This document shows, piece by piece, positions 17,163 to 25,782 of a stretch of DNA of 64,000 nt. Origin of the DNA: Streptomyces sp. NRRL S-118 (GTDB taxonomy: Bacteria; Actinomycetota; Actinomycetes; Streptomycetales; Streptomycetaceae); the NCBI RefSeq assembly GCF_000716335.1, contig NZ_KL591003.1:169913-233912 (forward strand), given 5' to 3'. A program made the position numbers and the translations under genes. Below the pieces are notes generated by a model. It saw only the letters and a list, made by a program, of their open reading frames with translations. It made no database searches and was not told where the DNA came from. The first letter of the stretch is position 1, and every line of letters begins with the position of its first letter.

Positions 17163-17390
17163 CGCGTGCCGCCCGCCCCGACCGTGGGCGAGGGAGCGGG
17201 ACCGGCCGGCGGGCCGGCCGAGGGGCAAACGACACCACGTTACCGGGTCCGCCCCTCGTCGGTGGCCGCACTATGGACTCCTCACCGGTGGCCTCTATGC
17301 TCGACGTGGAGCCTGGTCTTCTGTTTCCCGGGGCGTACCGGCGCCGGCCACGTTCGCGGTGCTCCACACGATTCGGGAGAGGAGCAGCGT

Positions 17391-17951
17391 GTGAGCGTGG
17401 CGAAGGACGCGGACCTGGGGCTGGACCGGGACGTCTTCATGCGCAGCCTGGTGCGGGAACTGGCGACGTCGCTGGAGTCCGTCGTCGGGCTGGAGGAAGC
17501 CTCCGGCTACATCAGCCTGGTGGGCCAGTCGGTCGGCTCCCAGCTCAACGACGCGTACGTCACGGCCCTCGGCGCGACCCGGATGTCGCGCGAGCAGGTG
17601 GCGGACGTCCTCGTCGATCTCAAGCAGCGCATCCAGGGCGACTTCTTCGTCATCGCGCAGGACGACGAGCGGATCGTCCTGGGCAGCCGGAGCTGCCCGT
17701 TCGCCGAGAAGGTGCTGGGGCGGGAGTCGATGTGCATGATGACGTCGAACGTGTTCGGCACCATCGCCGCGCAGAACCTGGGCTACGCCCGTGTGGAGCT
17801 GGAGGAGACGATCGCCCGCGGCAGCACCGGCTGCCGTGTGGTGGTGCACCTCAGGCCGGAGCTCGACATGGACGACGAGCCGGGGCGCGAGTACTTCGGG
17901 GATGCCGAACAGCGGCCCGGCACCGTCGACGTGACCGCAACGGACCGGTGA
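17391..17951 (+). CDS. Methanogen-output-domain-like sensor protein
   Basis: A 186-residue cytoplasmic protein. The N-terminal half is helical (LVRELATSLESVVGLEEASG). The C-terminal half (FFVIAQDDERIVLGSRSCPF, then CMMTSNVFGTIAAQNLGYA and CRVVVHLRP) matches the pattern of the small-ligand domain called methanogen output domain 1 (MetOD1), with three conserved Cys positions. GTG 17391 follows GAGAGGAG. The next gene, a SpoIIE-type phosphatase, begins 1 base after its stop, so the pair should be expressed together, this protein probably sensing and the phosphatase giving the output. The ligand is unknown. Confidence 0.72.
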   Translation: MSVAKDADLGLDRDVFMRSLVRELATSLESVVGLEEASGYISLVGQSVGSQLNDAYVTALGATRMSREQVADVLVDLKQRIQGDFFVIAQDDERIVLGSRSCPFAEKVLGRESMCMMTSNVFGTIAAQNLGYARVELEETIARGSTGCRVVVHLRPELDMDDEPGREYFGDAEQRPGTVDVTATDR

Positions 17952-17952
17952 G

Positions 17953-19506
17953 ATGAACCTGGCGTCGTTCCGGTCCGTGGCCAGACTGCTTCCCCACGCG
18001 GTACTCGTGTGCACCGGTTCGGGGCGGATCCTGGCGGTCAACCCGGCGACCCTGCGCACGGTGAACTCCTTGCGCACCGGTGCCGAGCTGGGCGATCTGG
18101 TCACCGACCCCGAGGAACTGGGGGATCGGCTCTCGCGGTGGCTGCGCAGCGGCTCTCCCCTGCCCGGTGTGATGACCGTGCGCGACAACGAGGACCGGCC
18201 GGTCCGGCTGCGCTGTCACGGTGCCCGCGCCACGTGGTGGGACGGGGCCGAGCCGGCGGTGCAACTGCACCTGTCCCGCCTCGACATCAGCGACCGGTTC
18301 GTGGCGCTCACCCAGCGCATCAGCCTGATGAACCAGCAGATGACCTACCGTCGTGCCATCACCGAGCAGCGTGGCCTGCTGCTGCGCAGCGAGAAGGCGG
18401 CCCGTGCGCGCATGCAGCGCCTGTACCGGCTCACCGCGGCGCTGGCCGCCGGCGCCACCCTCGCCGACGTGTGCGACGCCGTGCGCAAGTGCGCACCTGC
18501 GGCCCTGGACGCCACGGACGTGATCCTGGAGCTGCACTCGCGCCGGATCATCCCCTCCCTCGGGACGGCGGACGCCCGGCCGCTCGTCCCCACGTCCTGG
18601 ACCGACCTGGACGGGATCCACGGTGCGGCGGCCGCCGCGCCCGAGAACGCACGTCGGGTGCCGCTCAGGGCCGAGGGGGTCACGCTCGGCCGGCTGGTCA
18701 TCCCCTTCGTCCCCGGAGCGGAACCGGACGCGGAACTCACCCTGACCATCGCCCTGCAGATCGCCCAGGCGGTGCGCCGGGCCGGGCTGTTCGAGCACGA
18801 GCACCGGCTGGCGGAGCGGCTCCAGCGCAGTCTGCTCCCCAGCCTGCCGGACATCCCCGGACTGGACATCGCCAGCGGCTACGCCCCTGGTACGCACATG
18901 GTGGACGTGGGAGGCGACTGGTACGACGTCCATGTGCTGGACGGGGAGACCGTCGGGTTCACCATCGGGGACGTCGCCGGCCACGGCGTCGCCGAAGCCA
19001 CGGCGATGGCGCAGATCACCACGGTGCTCCGCAGCATCGCCCGCCGCTGCGGCAACCAGCCGCCCGAGGTGCTGGCCGAGCTGAACGACTTCCTCGGTAC
19101 GTACCACCAGGGGCTCATGGCGACCGCGTGCTACGCCAGTTACAACACGCGCACGCGGACCCTGCGTTATTCCAGAGCGGGTCACCCCCCGCCACTGCTC
19201 GTCCGCGCCGACGGCTCCACCCGTTACCTGCACAGCGCGCTGGCCCCGCCGCTGGGGCCCGTCCCCTTCCAGGACTATCCGCAGGACGAGACGACGGTCC
19301 CGGCGGACGCCACGCTCGTCTTCTACACCGACGGCCTGATCGAGCGCCGCGGCGAGGGGCTGGACGTCGGCTTGGAGCGGCTCGCCCAGGCCGCCGGGGC
19401 CACGGCCGGCCTGGGCTCCAGGGAGACCTGCGACCTGCTGCTCCACCAGCAGGTCGACACCGAGCTGCCGGACGACCGGGCGCTGCTCACCGTCCGCTTC
19501 ACCTGA
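17953..19506 (+). CDS. SpoIIE/PP2C-type serine phosphatase
   Basis: A 517-residue protein. A PAS-like N-terminal domain (PHAVLVCTGSGRILAVNPAT) is followed by a coiled-coil-like helix (about 120-165), a GAF-like middle (about 165-285) and a PP2C/SpoIIE phosphatase domain (about 290-515). The phosphatase has the metal-binding motifs GGDWYDVHVL, GDVAGHGVAEA, SRAGHPPPLL, FYTDGLIERR and the final DDRALLTVRF. It should dephosphorylate an anti-anti-sigma-type protein. Unlike the phosphatase at 8270-10657 it has no HATPase domain. It is tightly coupled to the MetOD1-like gene just upstream, whose signal it may relay. Confidence 0.87.
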   Translation: MNLASFRSVARLLPHAVLVCTGSGRILAVNPATLRTVNSLRTGAELGDLVTDPEELGDRLSRWLRSGSPLPGVMTVRDNEDRPVRLRCHGARATWWDGAEPAVQLHLSRLDISDRFVALTQRISLMNQQMTYRRAITEQRGLLLRSEKAARARMQRLYRLTAALAAGATLADVCDAVRKCAPAALDATDVILELHSRRIIPSLGTADARPLVPTSWTDLDGIHGAAAAAPENARRVPLRAEGVTLGRLVIPFVPGAEPDAELTLTIALQIAQAVRRAGLFEHEHRLAERLQRSLLPSLPDIPGLDIASGYAPGTHMVDVGGDWYDVHVLDGETVGFTIGDVAGHGVAEATAMAQITTVLRSIARRCGNQPPEVLAELNDFLGTYHQGLMATACYASYNTRTRTLRYSRAGHPPPLLVRADGSTRYLHSALAPPLGPVPFQDYPQDETTVPADATLVFYTDGLIERRGEGLDVGLERLAQAAGATAGLGSRETCDLLLHQQVDTELPDDRALLTVRFT

Positions 19507-19587
19507 GTCCTGGCCGCCGCACCCGCGCGACACGCCCTCGCCGCGCGGGCGGCGGGCCCGCGGGCGGCCGGGTGCTACTACGGAGGC

Positions 19588-20232
19588 ATGAACAACGGTC
19601 AGCGGCGCCCGGCCGTCCGAGACGGATCCCCGCAGATGCCCACGCACAGGATGCTCGCTCTGACGGACGGCGTGGTGGCCATTGCCATGACCCTGCTGGT
19701 GCTCGACATCGAACTCCCGGACGGGCTGCGCGGGAACGCGCTGCGTCACGCCCTCGACGACGTGCAGTCCCAGGTGGGGACGTTCCTGCTGAGCGCGATC
19801 GTGATCGCACTGTTCTGGCGGGCCCACCACGCCGCCCTGCGGGACGCCGAACGGGTCGACGGCCGCCTCTTTTGGCTCAACGTCGCCTTCCTGGTGCTGG
19901 TCTCCCTGATCCCGTTCCCCACGCGCGTCCTGGAGTCCTACGCCCACCGGCCCCTCGGCCCGGGTCTGTACGGAGCGGTCATCGGTGCCGCAGCGCTGTT
20001 GCTGTACGCGATGGAACTGCACGTCCTGCGCAGCACGCGGCACCTGTCGTGGCGCTCGGTCCCCCTTCCTGCCCAGGCCGTGGTGTTCCTGCTGTCCGCG
20101 GTCGTCGCGGTGTACTCGCCCACCGCTGCGATCTACAGCTGGATCGCCTCCGTGCCTCTCGCGATGCTGGCCCACCGGCTCGCCGCCCGGCCGTCGCCGA
20201 AGGAGCGGGACTCCGCCCGCCAGGGACCGTGA
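19588..20232 (+). CDS. TMEM175-family potassium channel-like protein
   Basis: A 214-residue integral membrane protein with about six hydrophobic segments. The first segment carries the family signature as LALTDGVVAIAMTLLVLDIE, equivalent to the FSDGV..IA.TLLVLD motif that lines the pore of TMEM175 channels. Prokaryotic members (formerly DUF1211) conduct potassium with low selectivity. Here the conserved Phe of FSD is replaced by Leu and Ser by Thr, which could alter gating. The start at ATG 19588 leaves a 20-residue polar N-terminus. It is not obviously in an operon. Confidence 0.82.
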   Translation: MNNGQRRPAVRDGSPQMPTHRMLALTDGVVAIAMTLLVLDIELPDGLRGNALRHALDDVQSQVGTFLLSAIVIALFWRAHHAALRDAERVDGRLFWLNVAFLVLVSLIPFPTRVLESYAHRPLGPGLYGAVIGAAALLLYAMELHVLRSTRHLSWRSVPLPAQAVVFLLSAVVAVYSPTAAIYSWIASVPLAMLAHRLAARPSPKERDSARQGP

Positions 20233-20273
20233 CGGTTCCTCGCCCAGCCGTCCGCCACCTGGACCCCCCATTA

Positions 20274-20309
20274 ATCAAGTTTGACTAGATGCCACGGCGG
20301 GGGTACGGT
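20274..20309 (+). promoter_or_regulatory. Promoter with overlapping imperfect operator
   Basis: A -35-like TTGACT (20281-20286) and -10-like TACGGT (20304-20309) are separated by 17 bases, a good fit to the vegetative promoter of Streptomyces. An imperfect inverted repeat ATCAAGT-TTG-ACTAGAT (20274-20290, six of seven arm positions pairing) covers the -35 box, and a related GATCAAATGTGAT lies at 20319-20331. This suggests repression of the gene at 20345. Confidence 0.5.
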
Positions 20310-20344
20310 CTCGCGACTGATCAAATGTGATGAGAGGGATGGCG

Positions 20345-20779
20345 ATGACCGTACTGCCCGACACCGGCTTCACCCCGTCCGCCGAGGACCGCGCGAGCCT
20401 GGACGCGTGGTTCGCCGAGTACGACGCGGCGAGCGCCCGGCGCGATGTCCCGCGCATGGCCGACATGGCCGTCTTCCCGCTGAACCTGGTCAGCGACGAC
20501 AGCGCGGGCGACGGCCGCACCGCGCAGTGGGACCGCGCACGGTTCATGGAGACCATGGGCCAGGTCATGGGCGAAGGCGATGACGCCCAGCTCTCCTTCA
20601 CCTCCACCCGGACGCCGGTCTTCCTCAGCCCGTCCATCGCCGTGGTGTTCACGGACTCCACGATGACCCGAGGAGAGGAGACGACGCAGCTGCGGTACGC
20701 CGACATCCTCGTCAAACGGGACGGGGTGTGGGCGTTCCAGACGATGATCCAGGCCGGCTGGGGCGACGGCCTCGCCTGA
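20345..20779 (+). CDS. SnoaL/DUF4440-like NTF2-fold protein
   Basis: A 144-residue protein with the cone-shaped NTF2 fold pattern: a helix (DRASLDAWFAEYDAASARRD), a short strand-turn (MADMAVFPLNLVS), a helix (RARFMETMGQVM) and long C-terminal strands (YADILVKRDGVWAFQTMIQ). Family members serve as polyketide cyclases, isomerases or ligand-binding proteins, so no reaction can be assigned. ATG 20345 was chosen because GAGAGGG sits 6 bases before it; nearer upstream ATGs at 20330 and 20339 lack spacing for a site. It is a single gene with its own promoter and a likely operator. Confidence 0.72.
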   Translation: MTVLPDTGFTPSAEDRASLDAWFAEYDAASARRDVPRMADMAVFPLNLVSDDSAGDGRTAQWDRARFMETMGQVMGEGDDAQLSFTSTRTPVFLSPSIAVVFTDSTMTRGEETTQLRYADILVKRDGVWAFQTMIQAGWGDGLA

Positions 20780-20811
20780 GACCGCACCGCCCCGGCCGCC
20801 CCGGCCCACCG

Positions 20812-21177
20812 TCACGACACGCGCTTGAGCGTCCAGGCGTTCGGGTTGAAGCTCGGCACGACGGAGTACCGGCAACTGCTGGTGTAGTACGTGCTCGTCT
20901 GCACCCAGCCGGCCGGCGGGTAGGTGGACGCGCAGGCGTTGACGGTGGTGCCCACGGCCAGGCCGGTGAGCTGCTTGATCTGCTTGATGTTCGGGGCGCT
21001 TCCCGAGCCGCAGGAGAGGCTGGTCCCCCAGCTCACATCGACGAATCCGGCCGGAGTCAGGGTGCTCGCGCAGACGGTCGTGACGTCGCCCGGTGCCGCG
21101 TGGGAGGGCGGCGCGGCGAGGAACAGGCAGGCGGCGGAGCCGGCGGCGGCGAGGGCCATGGTGCGCTGGAGCGACAC
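20812..21177 (-). CDS. Small secreted protein with internal duplication
   Basis: A 121-residue protein with a signal peptide (LAAAGSAACLFLAAPPSHA) and a mature part of about 90 residues. The mature part contains two similar units: VCASTLTPAGFVDVSWGTSL ending in Cys, and ACASTYPPAGWVQTSTYYTS ending in Cys. Each unit has two cysteines, so two disulfides are expected. GTG 21177 follows AAGGAG, and an ATG ten codons or so later would shorten the signal peptide. I recognise no family. It may be a structural or inhibitory extracellular protein, but nothing in the context supports a specific role. Confidence 0.68.
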   Translation of the reverse strand: MSLQRTMALAAAGSAACLFLAAPPSHAAPGDVTTVCASTLTPAGFVDVSWGTSLSCGSGSAPNIKQIKQLTGLAVGTTVNACASTYPPAGWVQTSTYYTSSCRYSVVPSFNPNAWTLKRVS

Positions 21178-21345
21178 GGGGTCTCCTTGCGACGGTGAGC
21201 GGTCGGAGTACGGGCCCGGCGGTGACACCCCCGGCCCGGCTCGTCCACCCAACCGGCGGAGGACGTCCCTCCGTGAGGGGATGTCCGGTCATCTCACGCA
21301 GAGTTCGCCGGGGGCACCCGTGCCCGCCCGGGAGCGCCGGGCGGG

Positions 21346-21687
21346 TCAGCTCTTCCGGGGGTCGTGGCCCCGGTTCATCAGCGAGTACCGCCAGGGTGTC
21401 CGGGTGACGTCGCCGTCGGGGCGCTGGGCGGTGTGGCGTTCGACGTACCCGACGACCTTGCACATGTGGGCGACGTCGTCGTCGGTGAGATCCGCCTTGC
21501 GCAGCAGCGCGACGATGCGACGGCCCGACTCGTGTCCGACGCTCTCCGACCCGTCGTCCTTCTTCTGGCCGACGCCGCGCGACTCGTCCGTCTCCAGCCA
21601 CCGCTCCGGTTCGGCGGCGGTGCGGTTGACCGCGTCGCGGAACGCGGCGATGGTGTTCTCGCGCTCGTCGCCGTCCCCGGCGGTCAC
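21346..21687 (-). CDS. DUF3140 family protein
   Basis: A 113-residue cytoplasmic protein that matches the DUF3140 pattern: FRDAVNRTAAEPERWLETDE, SESVGHESGRRIVALLRKAD, LTDDDVAHMCKVVGYVERH and the C-terminal TPWRYSLMNRGHDPRKS. The family is conserved in bacteria and fungi, with a likely DNA- or nucleotide-related role that has not been shown. Its GTG overlaps the stop of the preceding Tudor-like gene by 4 bases, indicating coupling. DUF3140 and hypervirulence-associated Tudor-domain genes are often neighbours, so they may act together. Confidence 0.82.
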   Translation of the reverse strand: MTAGDGDERENTIAAFRDAVNRTAAEPERWLETDESRGVGQKKDDGSESVGHESGRRIVALLRKADLTDDDVAHMCKVVGYVERHTAQRPDGDVTRTPWRYSLMNRGHDPRKS

Positions 21688-21908
21688 GACGTCCCCTTCT
21701 TGCGCAGCGCCTGGGGTTTGTGGACGGCCGAGCGGCCGCTCTTGTCGCTCTCGACCTCGTACTGCGGTTCCTCCGCGGAGGCGTCGACGGTGCGTCCCGC
21801 CGCCTTCGTGCGGTCGGTGATCTGGTGCTTCACCGTGCCGGTGACGTTCTTGCCGTGGCTCTTCCAGGTCACCTTGTCGCCCTCGTCGAGCTTCTTGCGC
21901 TTCGCCAT
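21684..21908 (-). CDS. HVA1/DUF2945 Tudor-like protein
   Basis: A 74-residue basic protein. KKLDEGDKVTWKSHGKNVTG and TVKHQITDRTKAAGRTVDAS are the signature of the hypervirulence-associated (HVA1, formerly DUF2945) domain, a small SH3/Tudor-like barrel, and QYEVESDKSGRSAVHKPQAL completes it. ATG 21908 has an excellent GGAGGAG site; the longer upstream frame runs through intergenic sequence. It is the first gene of a two-gene unit with the DUF3140 protein. Function in bacteria is unknown. Confidence 0.85.
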   Translation of the reverse strand: MAKRKKLDEGDKVTWKSHGKNVTGTVKHQITDRTKAAGRTVDASAEEPQYEVESDKSGRSAVHKPQALRKKGTS

Positions 21909-22149
21909 GCGGATCACTCCTCCAGGGGCCGGGAACACACCCACGTCCGAGCAGAACACGCCGGTGCGTCTCCCACCAGGCGGTGGAGTCCGCGGGCGGT
22001 ACGGCCGGCCGGTGCGCGGCTCTTGACTGCTGTGGCGGCAGCCGCGATCCTCCTCGCATCATTTATGGGGACATGACAATCACTGAAGGGCTCGGGCCCC
22101 GCGGGCGCCCGGGTTCCCGACGGTGCCTCCTCCGGCTGGGACACGGGTG

Positions 22150-24216
22150 ATGACCTTGGTGCGACGTGCGCACGGCAGGCTCAGGGTGCTCGCGGTGCTT
22201 TCGCTGATCCTCACCCTGCTGACCCTGGGACCTGCCCGGGCAGGGGCGGGCTCCGCCGCCGGCCCCGGCTGGTGGGACCCGGTCGCCCGGCCGGCGCCGG
22301 ACTCCCGCATCGACGTCACCGGGGAGCCGTTCAAGGGCACCGACGCCCAGGGCCGGGTCCGGGGGTTCGTCGACGCGCACGACCACCTGATGTCCGGCGA
22401 GGCCTTCGGGGGCCGGCTGATCTGCGGCAAGCCGTTCTCCGCCGGCGGCGTCGCCGACGCGCTCAAGGACTGCCCGGAGCACTACCCCGACGGCTCCCTC
22501 GCGGTCTTCGACTTCATCACCAAGGGCGGCGACGGCCGCCACGACCCCCACGGCTGGCCGACCTTCAAGGACTGGCCCGCCCACGACTCGCTGACCCACC
22601 AGCAGAACTACTACGCGTGGGTGGAACGCGCCTGGCGCGGCGGTCAGCGGGTGCTCGTCAACGACCTCGTCACCAACGGCGTGATCTGCTCGGTCTACTT
22701 CTTCAAGGACCGCGGCTGCGACGAGATGACCTCGATCCGCCTCCAGGCGCGCAAGACGTACGAGATGCAGGCGTACATCGACACGATGTACGGCGGACCG
22801 GGCAAGGGATGGTTCCGGATCGTCACCGACTCCGCCCAGGCCCGCGAGGTCGTCGAGCAGGGCAAGATGGCCGTCGTCCTGGGCGTGGAGACCTCGGAAC
22901 CCTTCGGGTGCAAGCAGATCCTGGACGTGGCGCAGTGCGGCAAGGACGACATCGACCGCGGCCTGGACGAGCTGCACGCCCTCGGTGTCCGCAGCATGTT
23001 CCTGTGCCACAAGTTCGACAACGCCCTGTGCGGGGTCCGGTTCGACTCCGGCACCCTCGGTACGGCGATCAACGTCGGCCAGTTCCTGTCGACGGGCACG
23101 TTCTGGAAGACGGAGAAGTGCACCGGGCCGCAGGCCGACAACCCCATCGGCGCCGCCCCGGCCGCCCAGGCCGAGAAGCAGCTCCCGCCCGGCGTCGCGG
23201 TCCCCTCGTACGCCGCCGACGCGCGGTGCAACACCCGCGGCCTCACCGCACTCGGCGAGTACGCGGTGCGCGGCATGATGCAGCGCGGGATGATGATCGA
23301 GATCGACCACATGAGCGTGAAGGCCACGGGCCGCGTCCTGGACATCCTGGAGTCGGCGTCCTACCCCGGCGTCCTCTCCTCGCACAGCTGGATGGACACC
23401 GACTGGACCGAGCGGGTCTACCGCCTCGGCGGCTTCATCGCCCAGTACATGCACGGTGCCGAGGGATTCACCGCCGAGGCGAGGCGCACGGACGCGCTGC
23501 GTGAGAAGTACGGCGCCGGATACGGCTACGGCACCGACATGAACGGTGTCGGCGGCTGGCCGGCCCCGCGCGGCGCGGACGCGCCCAACCCCGTGCGGTA
23601 CCCCTTCCGCAGCGCCGACGGCGGCTCCCTCATCGACCGGCAGACCACCGGGGAACGCACCTGGGACATCAACACCGACGGCGCCGCCCACTACGGCCTG
23701 GTGCCCGACTGGCTGGAGGACATCCGGGTCACGGGCGGCCAGGACGTCATCGACGACCTTCTCCGCGGCGCGGAGTCCTACCTGACGACCTGGGGTGGCT
23801 CGGAGCGCCACCGGGCGGGCACCAACCTGGCCACCGGGGCTCCCGCGTCGGCGAGTTCGGCGGAGTGGAACCCGTTCACCAGCTACGCCGCCGGCCGCGC
23901 GGTGGACGGCGACCCGCGCACCCGCTGGGCCAGCGACCGGCGCGACCCCCAGTGGCTCCGGATCGACCTGGGAGCCGAGCAGCCGGTCGGCCGGGTGACG
24001 CTCGACTGGGAGCGCGCGCACGGCAGGGCGTACCGCATCGAGGTGTCCGGCGACGGGAACGACTGGCGGACCGTCTGGTCCACCACCTCCGGGGACGGCG
24101 GCCTGGACACCGCGCGGTTCGCCGCCGTACCGGCCCGCTTCGTCCGCGTCATGGGCCTCGAACGCGGGACCGAATGGGGCTACTCGCTCCGCGAGGTCGG
24201 CGTGTACGGCCGCTGA
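22150..24216 (+). CDS. Secreted M19-like amidohydrolase with F5/8 domain
   Basis: A 688-residue exported protein. After a signal peptide (RVLAVLSLILTLLTLGPARA) comes an amidohydrolase-type barrel with metal-site-like FVDAHDHLMSGEA near residue 75. It resembles membrane-dipeptidase (M19) enzymes in GKMAVVLGVETSEPFGC, DELHALGVRSMFLCHKFDN and the late MIEIDHMSVKATGRVLDILE with SSHSW. A C-terminal coagulation-factor 5/8 (discoidin, galactose-binding) domain covers about 555-688 (RWASDRRDPQWLRIDLG, RYSLREVGVYG-like end). It may bind cell-wall or plant glycans and hydrolyse an amide or ester. ATG 22150 (or GTG 22147) is the likely start; the ribosome site is weak. Confidence 0.75.
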   Translation: MTLVRRAHGRLRVLAVLSLILTLLTLGPARAGAGSAAGPGWWDPVARPAPDSRIDVTGEPFKGTDAQGRVRGFVDAHDHLMSGEAFGGRLICGKPFSAGGVADALKDCPEHYPDGSLAVFDFITKGGDGRHDPHGWPTFKDWPAHDSLTHQQNYYAWVERAWRGGQRVLVNDLVTNGVICSVYFFKDRGCDEMTSIRLQARKTYEMQAYIDTMYGGPGKGWFRIVTDSAQAREVVEQGKMAVVLGVETSEPFGCKQILDVAQCGKDDIDRGLDELHALGVRSMFLCHKFDNALCGVRFDSGTLGTAINVGQFLSTGTFWKTEKCTGPQADNPIGAAPAAQAEKQLPPGVAVPSYAADARCNTRGLTALGEYAVRGMMQRGMMIEIDHMSVKATGRVLDILESASYPGVLSSHSWMDTDWTERVYRLGGFIAQYMHGAEGFTAEARRTDALREKYGAGYGYGTDMNGVGGWPAPRGADAPNPVRYPFRSADGGSLIDRQTTGERTWDINTDGAAHYGLVPDWLEDIRVTGGQDVIDDLLRGAESYLTTWGGSERHRAGTNLATGAPASASSAEWNPFTSYAAGRAVDGDPRTRWASDRRDPQWLRIDLGAEQPVGRVTLDWERAHGRAYRIEVSGDGNDWRTVWSTTSGDGGLDTARFAAVPARFVRVMGLERGTEWGYSLREVGVYGR

Positions 24217-24274
24217 CGCCCCGCGCGCGCCCTACAGTGCCCAGCCAGTCGCGGAACGGCGGAAGGGACATCCT

Positions 24275-25351
24275 GTGGGCGGTGCGGAGCGCGGCAACCG
24301 GGCGGACACGAGGGACGGGCAGTGGGCGTACATCGGCTCCTTCACCGCGGGAGGCGGGCGCGGCATCACGGTCGCGGCCGTCGACGCGGTGACGGGGGCG
24401 CTCACCCCGCACTCGGCCGTCGACACGATCGTCAACCCCTCGGCCCTCGCGCTCGACCCGGGGGCCGGAGTGCTCTACGCGGTGAGCGACACCGAGCCGG
24501 GCGCGGTCGCGGCCTTCCGGGCGGACGCGGGCAGCCTCACGCCTCTCGGCCCGGCGGTCGGGGTGGGCGGCTCCGGCCCCACCCATCTCGCTGTGGCCGG
24601 GCGCCGGGTGCTCACCGCCAATTACGGCTCGGGCAGCGTCAGCAGCCTCGCGATCGGCCCGGACGGCTCCCTCTGCGGCCCTCCGGCCGTGCTCACGCAC
24701 CGCGGTTCGGGACCGGACGCCGACCGGCAGCGCGGACCGCACGCCCACCAGGTGCTGCCGGACCCGGGCGGGCGGTGGGTGCTGAGCGTGGACCTGGGAA
24801 CCGACTCGGTGCGGGTGTGCGCGCTCGACCCGGCCACCGGGGAGCTGCGCGTGCACGCCGAGACCGTGTTGCGGGCGGGGTCGGGTCCGCGTCACCTCGC
24901 CTTCCACCCGGACGGGGAGGTGGTGTACGTCCTGCACGAACTGGAGCCCGTGATGACGGTCTGCCGCTGGGATGCGGCGGCCGGGCGCCTGGAGGCGCTG
25001 ACGGAGGTGGCGGTCGACACCGAGGGCCTCCCCTCGGGGGAGCGCGCCCACCCCTCCGTGGTCCGCGTCCCGCCCGACGGGCGCTTCGTCCGGGCCGCGG
25101 TGCGCGGCAGCAACACCGTCCTGACGTTCTCCCTCGCCGACGGAGCCGAGAAGCCGCGGTTCACGGGCGGCGTGGACTGCGGCGGCGTCTGGCCGCGGGA
25201 TCTGGTGACGGACCCGTCGGGGCGCCGGCTGTACGTCGTCAACGAGTGGTCCGGCGACGTGACCTGGTTCGAGGCGGACCCCGAGAGCGGGCGGCTGCGG
25301 CGCGGCGGCGCGGTGGAGGTGCCGGCCGCCGCGTGCGTGGTCTTCTCCTGA
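24275..25351 (+). CDS. Lactonase, YbhE-type seven-bladed propeller
   Basis: A 358-residue cytoplasmic beta-propeller of the 6-phosphogluconolactonase (YbhE/Pgl) family. Repeated blade motifs include YIGSFTAGGGRGI, NPSALALDPGAGVLYAVSD, GPTHLAVAGRRVLTANYGSG, GPHAHQVLPDPGGRWVLSVD, GPRHLAFHPDGEVVYVLHE and WPRDLVTDPSGRRLYVVNE. The conserved His/Glu/Arg positions expected at the active site are present in the GPHAHQ and GPRHL blades. GTG 24275 has an AAGGGA site 7 bases before it. It may hydrolyse 6-phosphogluconolactone or another sugar lactone. No other pentose-phosphate gene is nearby, so a different lactone is possible. Confidence 0.85.
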   Translation: MGGAERGNRADTRDGQWAYIGSFTAGGGRGITVAAVDAVTGALTPHSAVDTIVNPSALALDPGAGVLYAVSDTEPGAVAAFRADAGSLTPLGPAVGVGGSGPTHLAVAGRRVLTANYGSGSVSSLAIGPDGSLCGPPAVLTHRGSGPDADRQRGPHAHQVLPDPGGRWVLSVDLGTDSVRVCALDPATGELRVHAETVLRAGSGPRHLAFHPDGEVVYVLHELEPVMTVCRWDAAAGRLEALTEVAVDTEGLPSGERAHPSVVRVPPDGRFVRAAVRGSNTVLTFSLADGAEKPRFTGGVDCGGVWPRDLVTDPSGRRLYVVNEWSGDVTWFEADPESGRLRRGGAVEVPAAACVVFS

Positions 25352-25363
25352 CCGGCCTGCGGC

Positions 25364-25585
25364 CTATCGCCGGCCGGACGGCTGGATCGACGCCTTCGAC
25401 TGCACGGTGTCGATCGTGTGCACGGCCTCGTCCAGCACGTGCTGGGCGAGGTCGCCGTCGACACCGACGTGGACCCGGTCGACCAGCTCCTGGTTGAGGG
25501 ACTCGGCGTGGGCGGCTCCGCCGGCCGAGAGCGCGGCCCCGGCGAGGGCGAGCGCGGTCATGGCGCGCTGGGTGATTCCTGGCAT
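25364..25585 (-). CDS. Possible small secreted protein
   Basis: A 73-residue frame with a plausible signal peptide (MTALALAGAALSAGGAAHA) and a mature part of about 48 residues (ESLNQELVDRVHVGVDGDLA, then a helix with HVLDEAVHTIDTV). Composition is protein-like and it lies convergent to the lactonase gene with a 12-base gap. Neither possible start (25585 or the ATG at 25561) has a well-placed ribosome site. Small secreted proteins are common in Streptomyces. I do not recognise the family, and the gene itself is uncertain. Confidence 0.45.
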   Translation of the reverse strand: MPGITQRAMTALALAGAALSAGGAAHAESLNQELVDRVHVGVDGDLAQHVLDEAVHTIDTVQSKASIQPSGRR

Positions 25586-25782
25586 GCCCGGGCAACGATC
25601 CCTCCCGTGCCCGGTCACGGCGCCGGTCGCCCGTTCGGCGGATCACACCTCCGCGTGCTCCGGCTCCCCGTCCGGGGCGAGCGGCGCCATGACGAGCGCG
25701 TCGGACCACGGCCGGCGTCCTCGCCGCCGCGATCCCGGGCGACGGCGTGGTGGCGGGTGCCCCGCGGTACGGGACGGACCGC

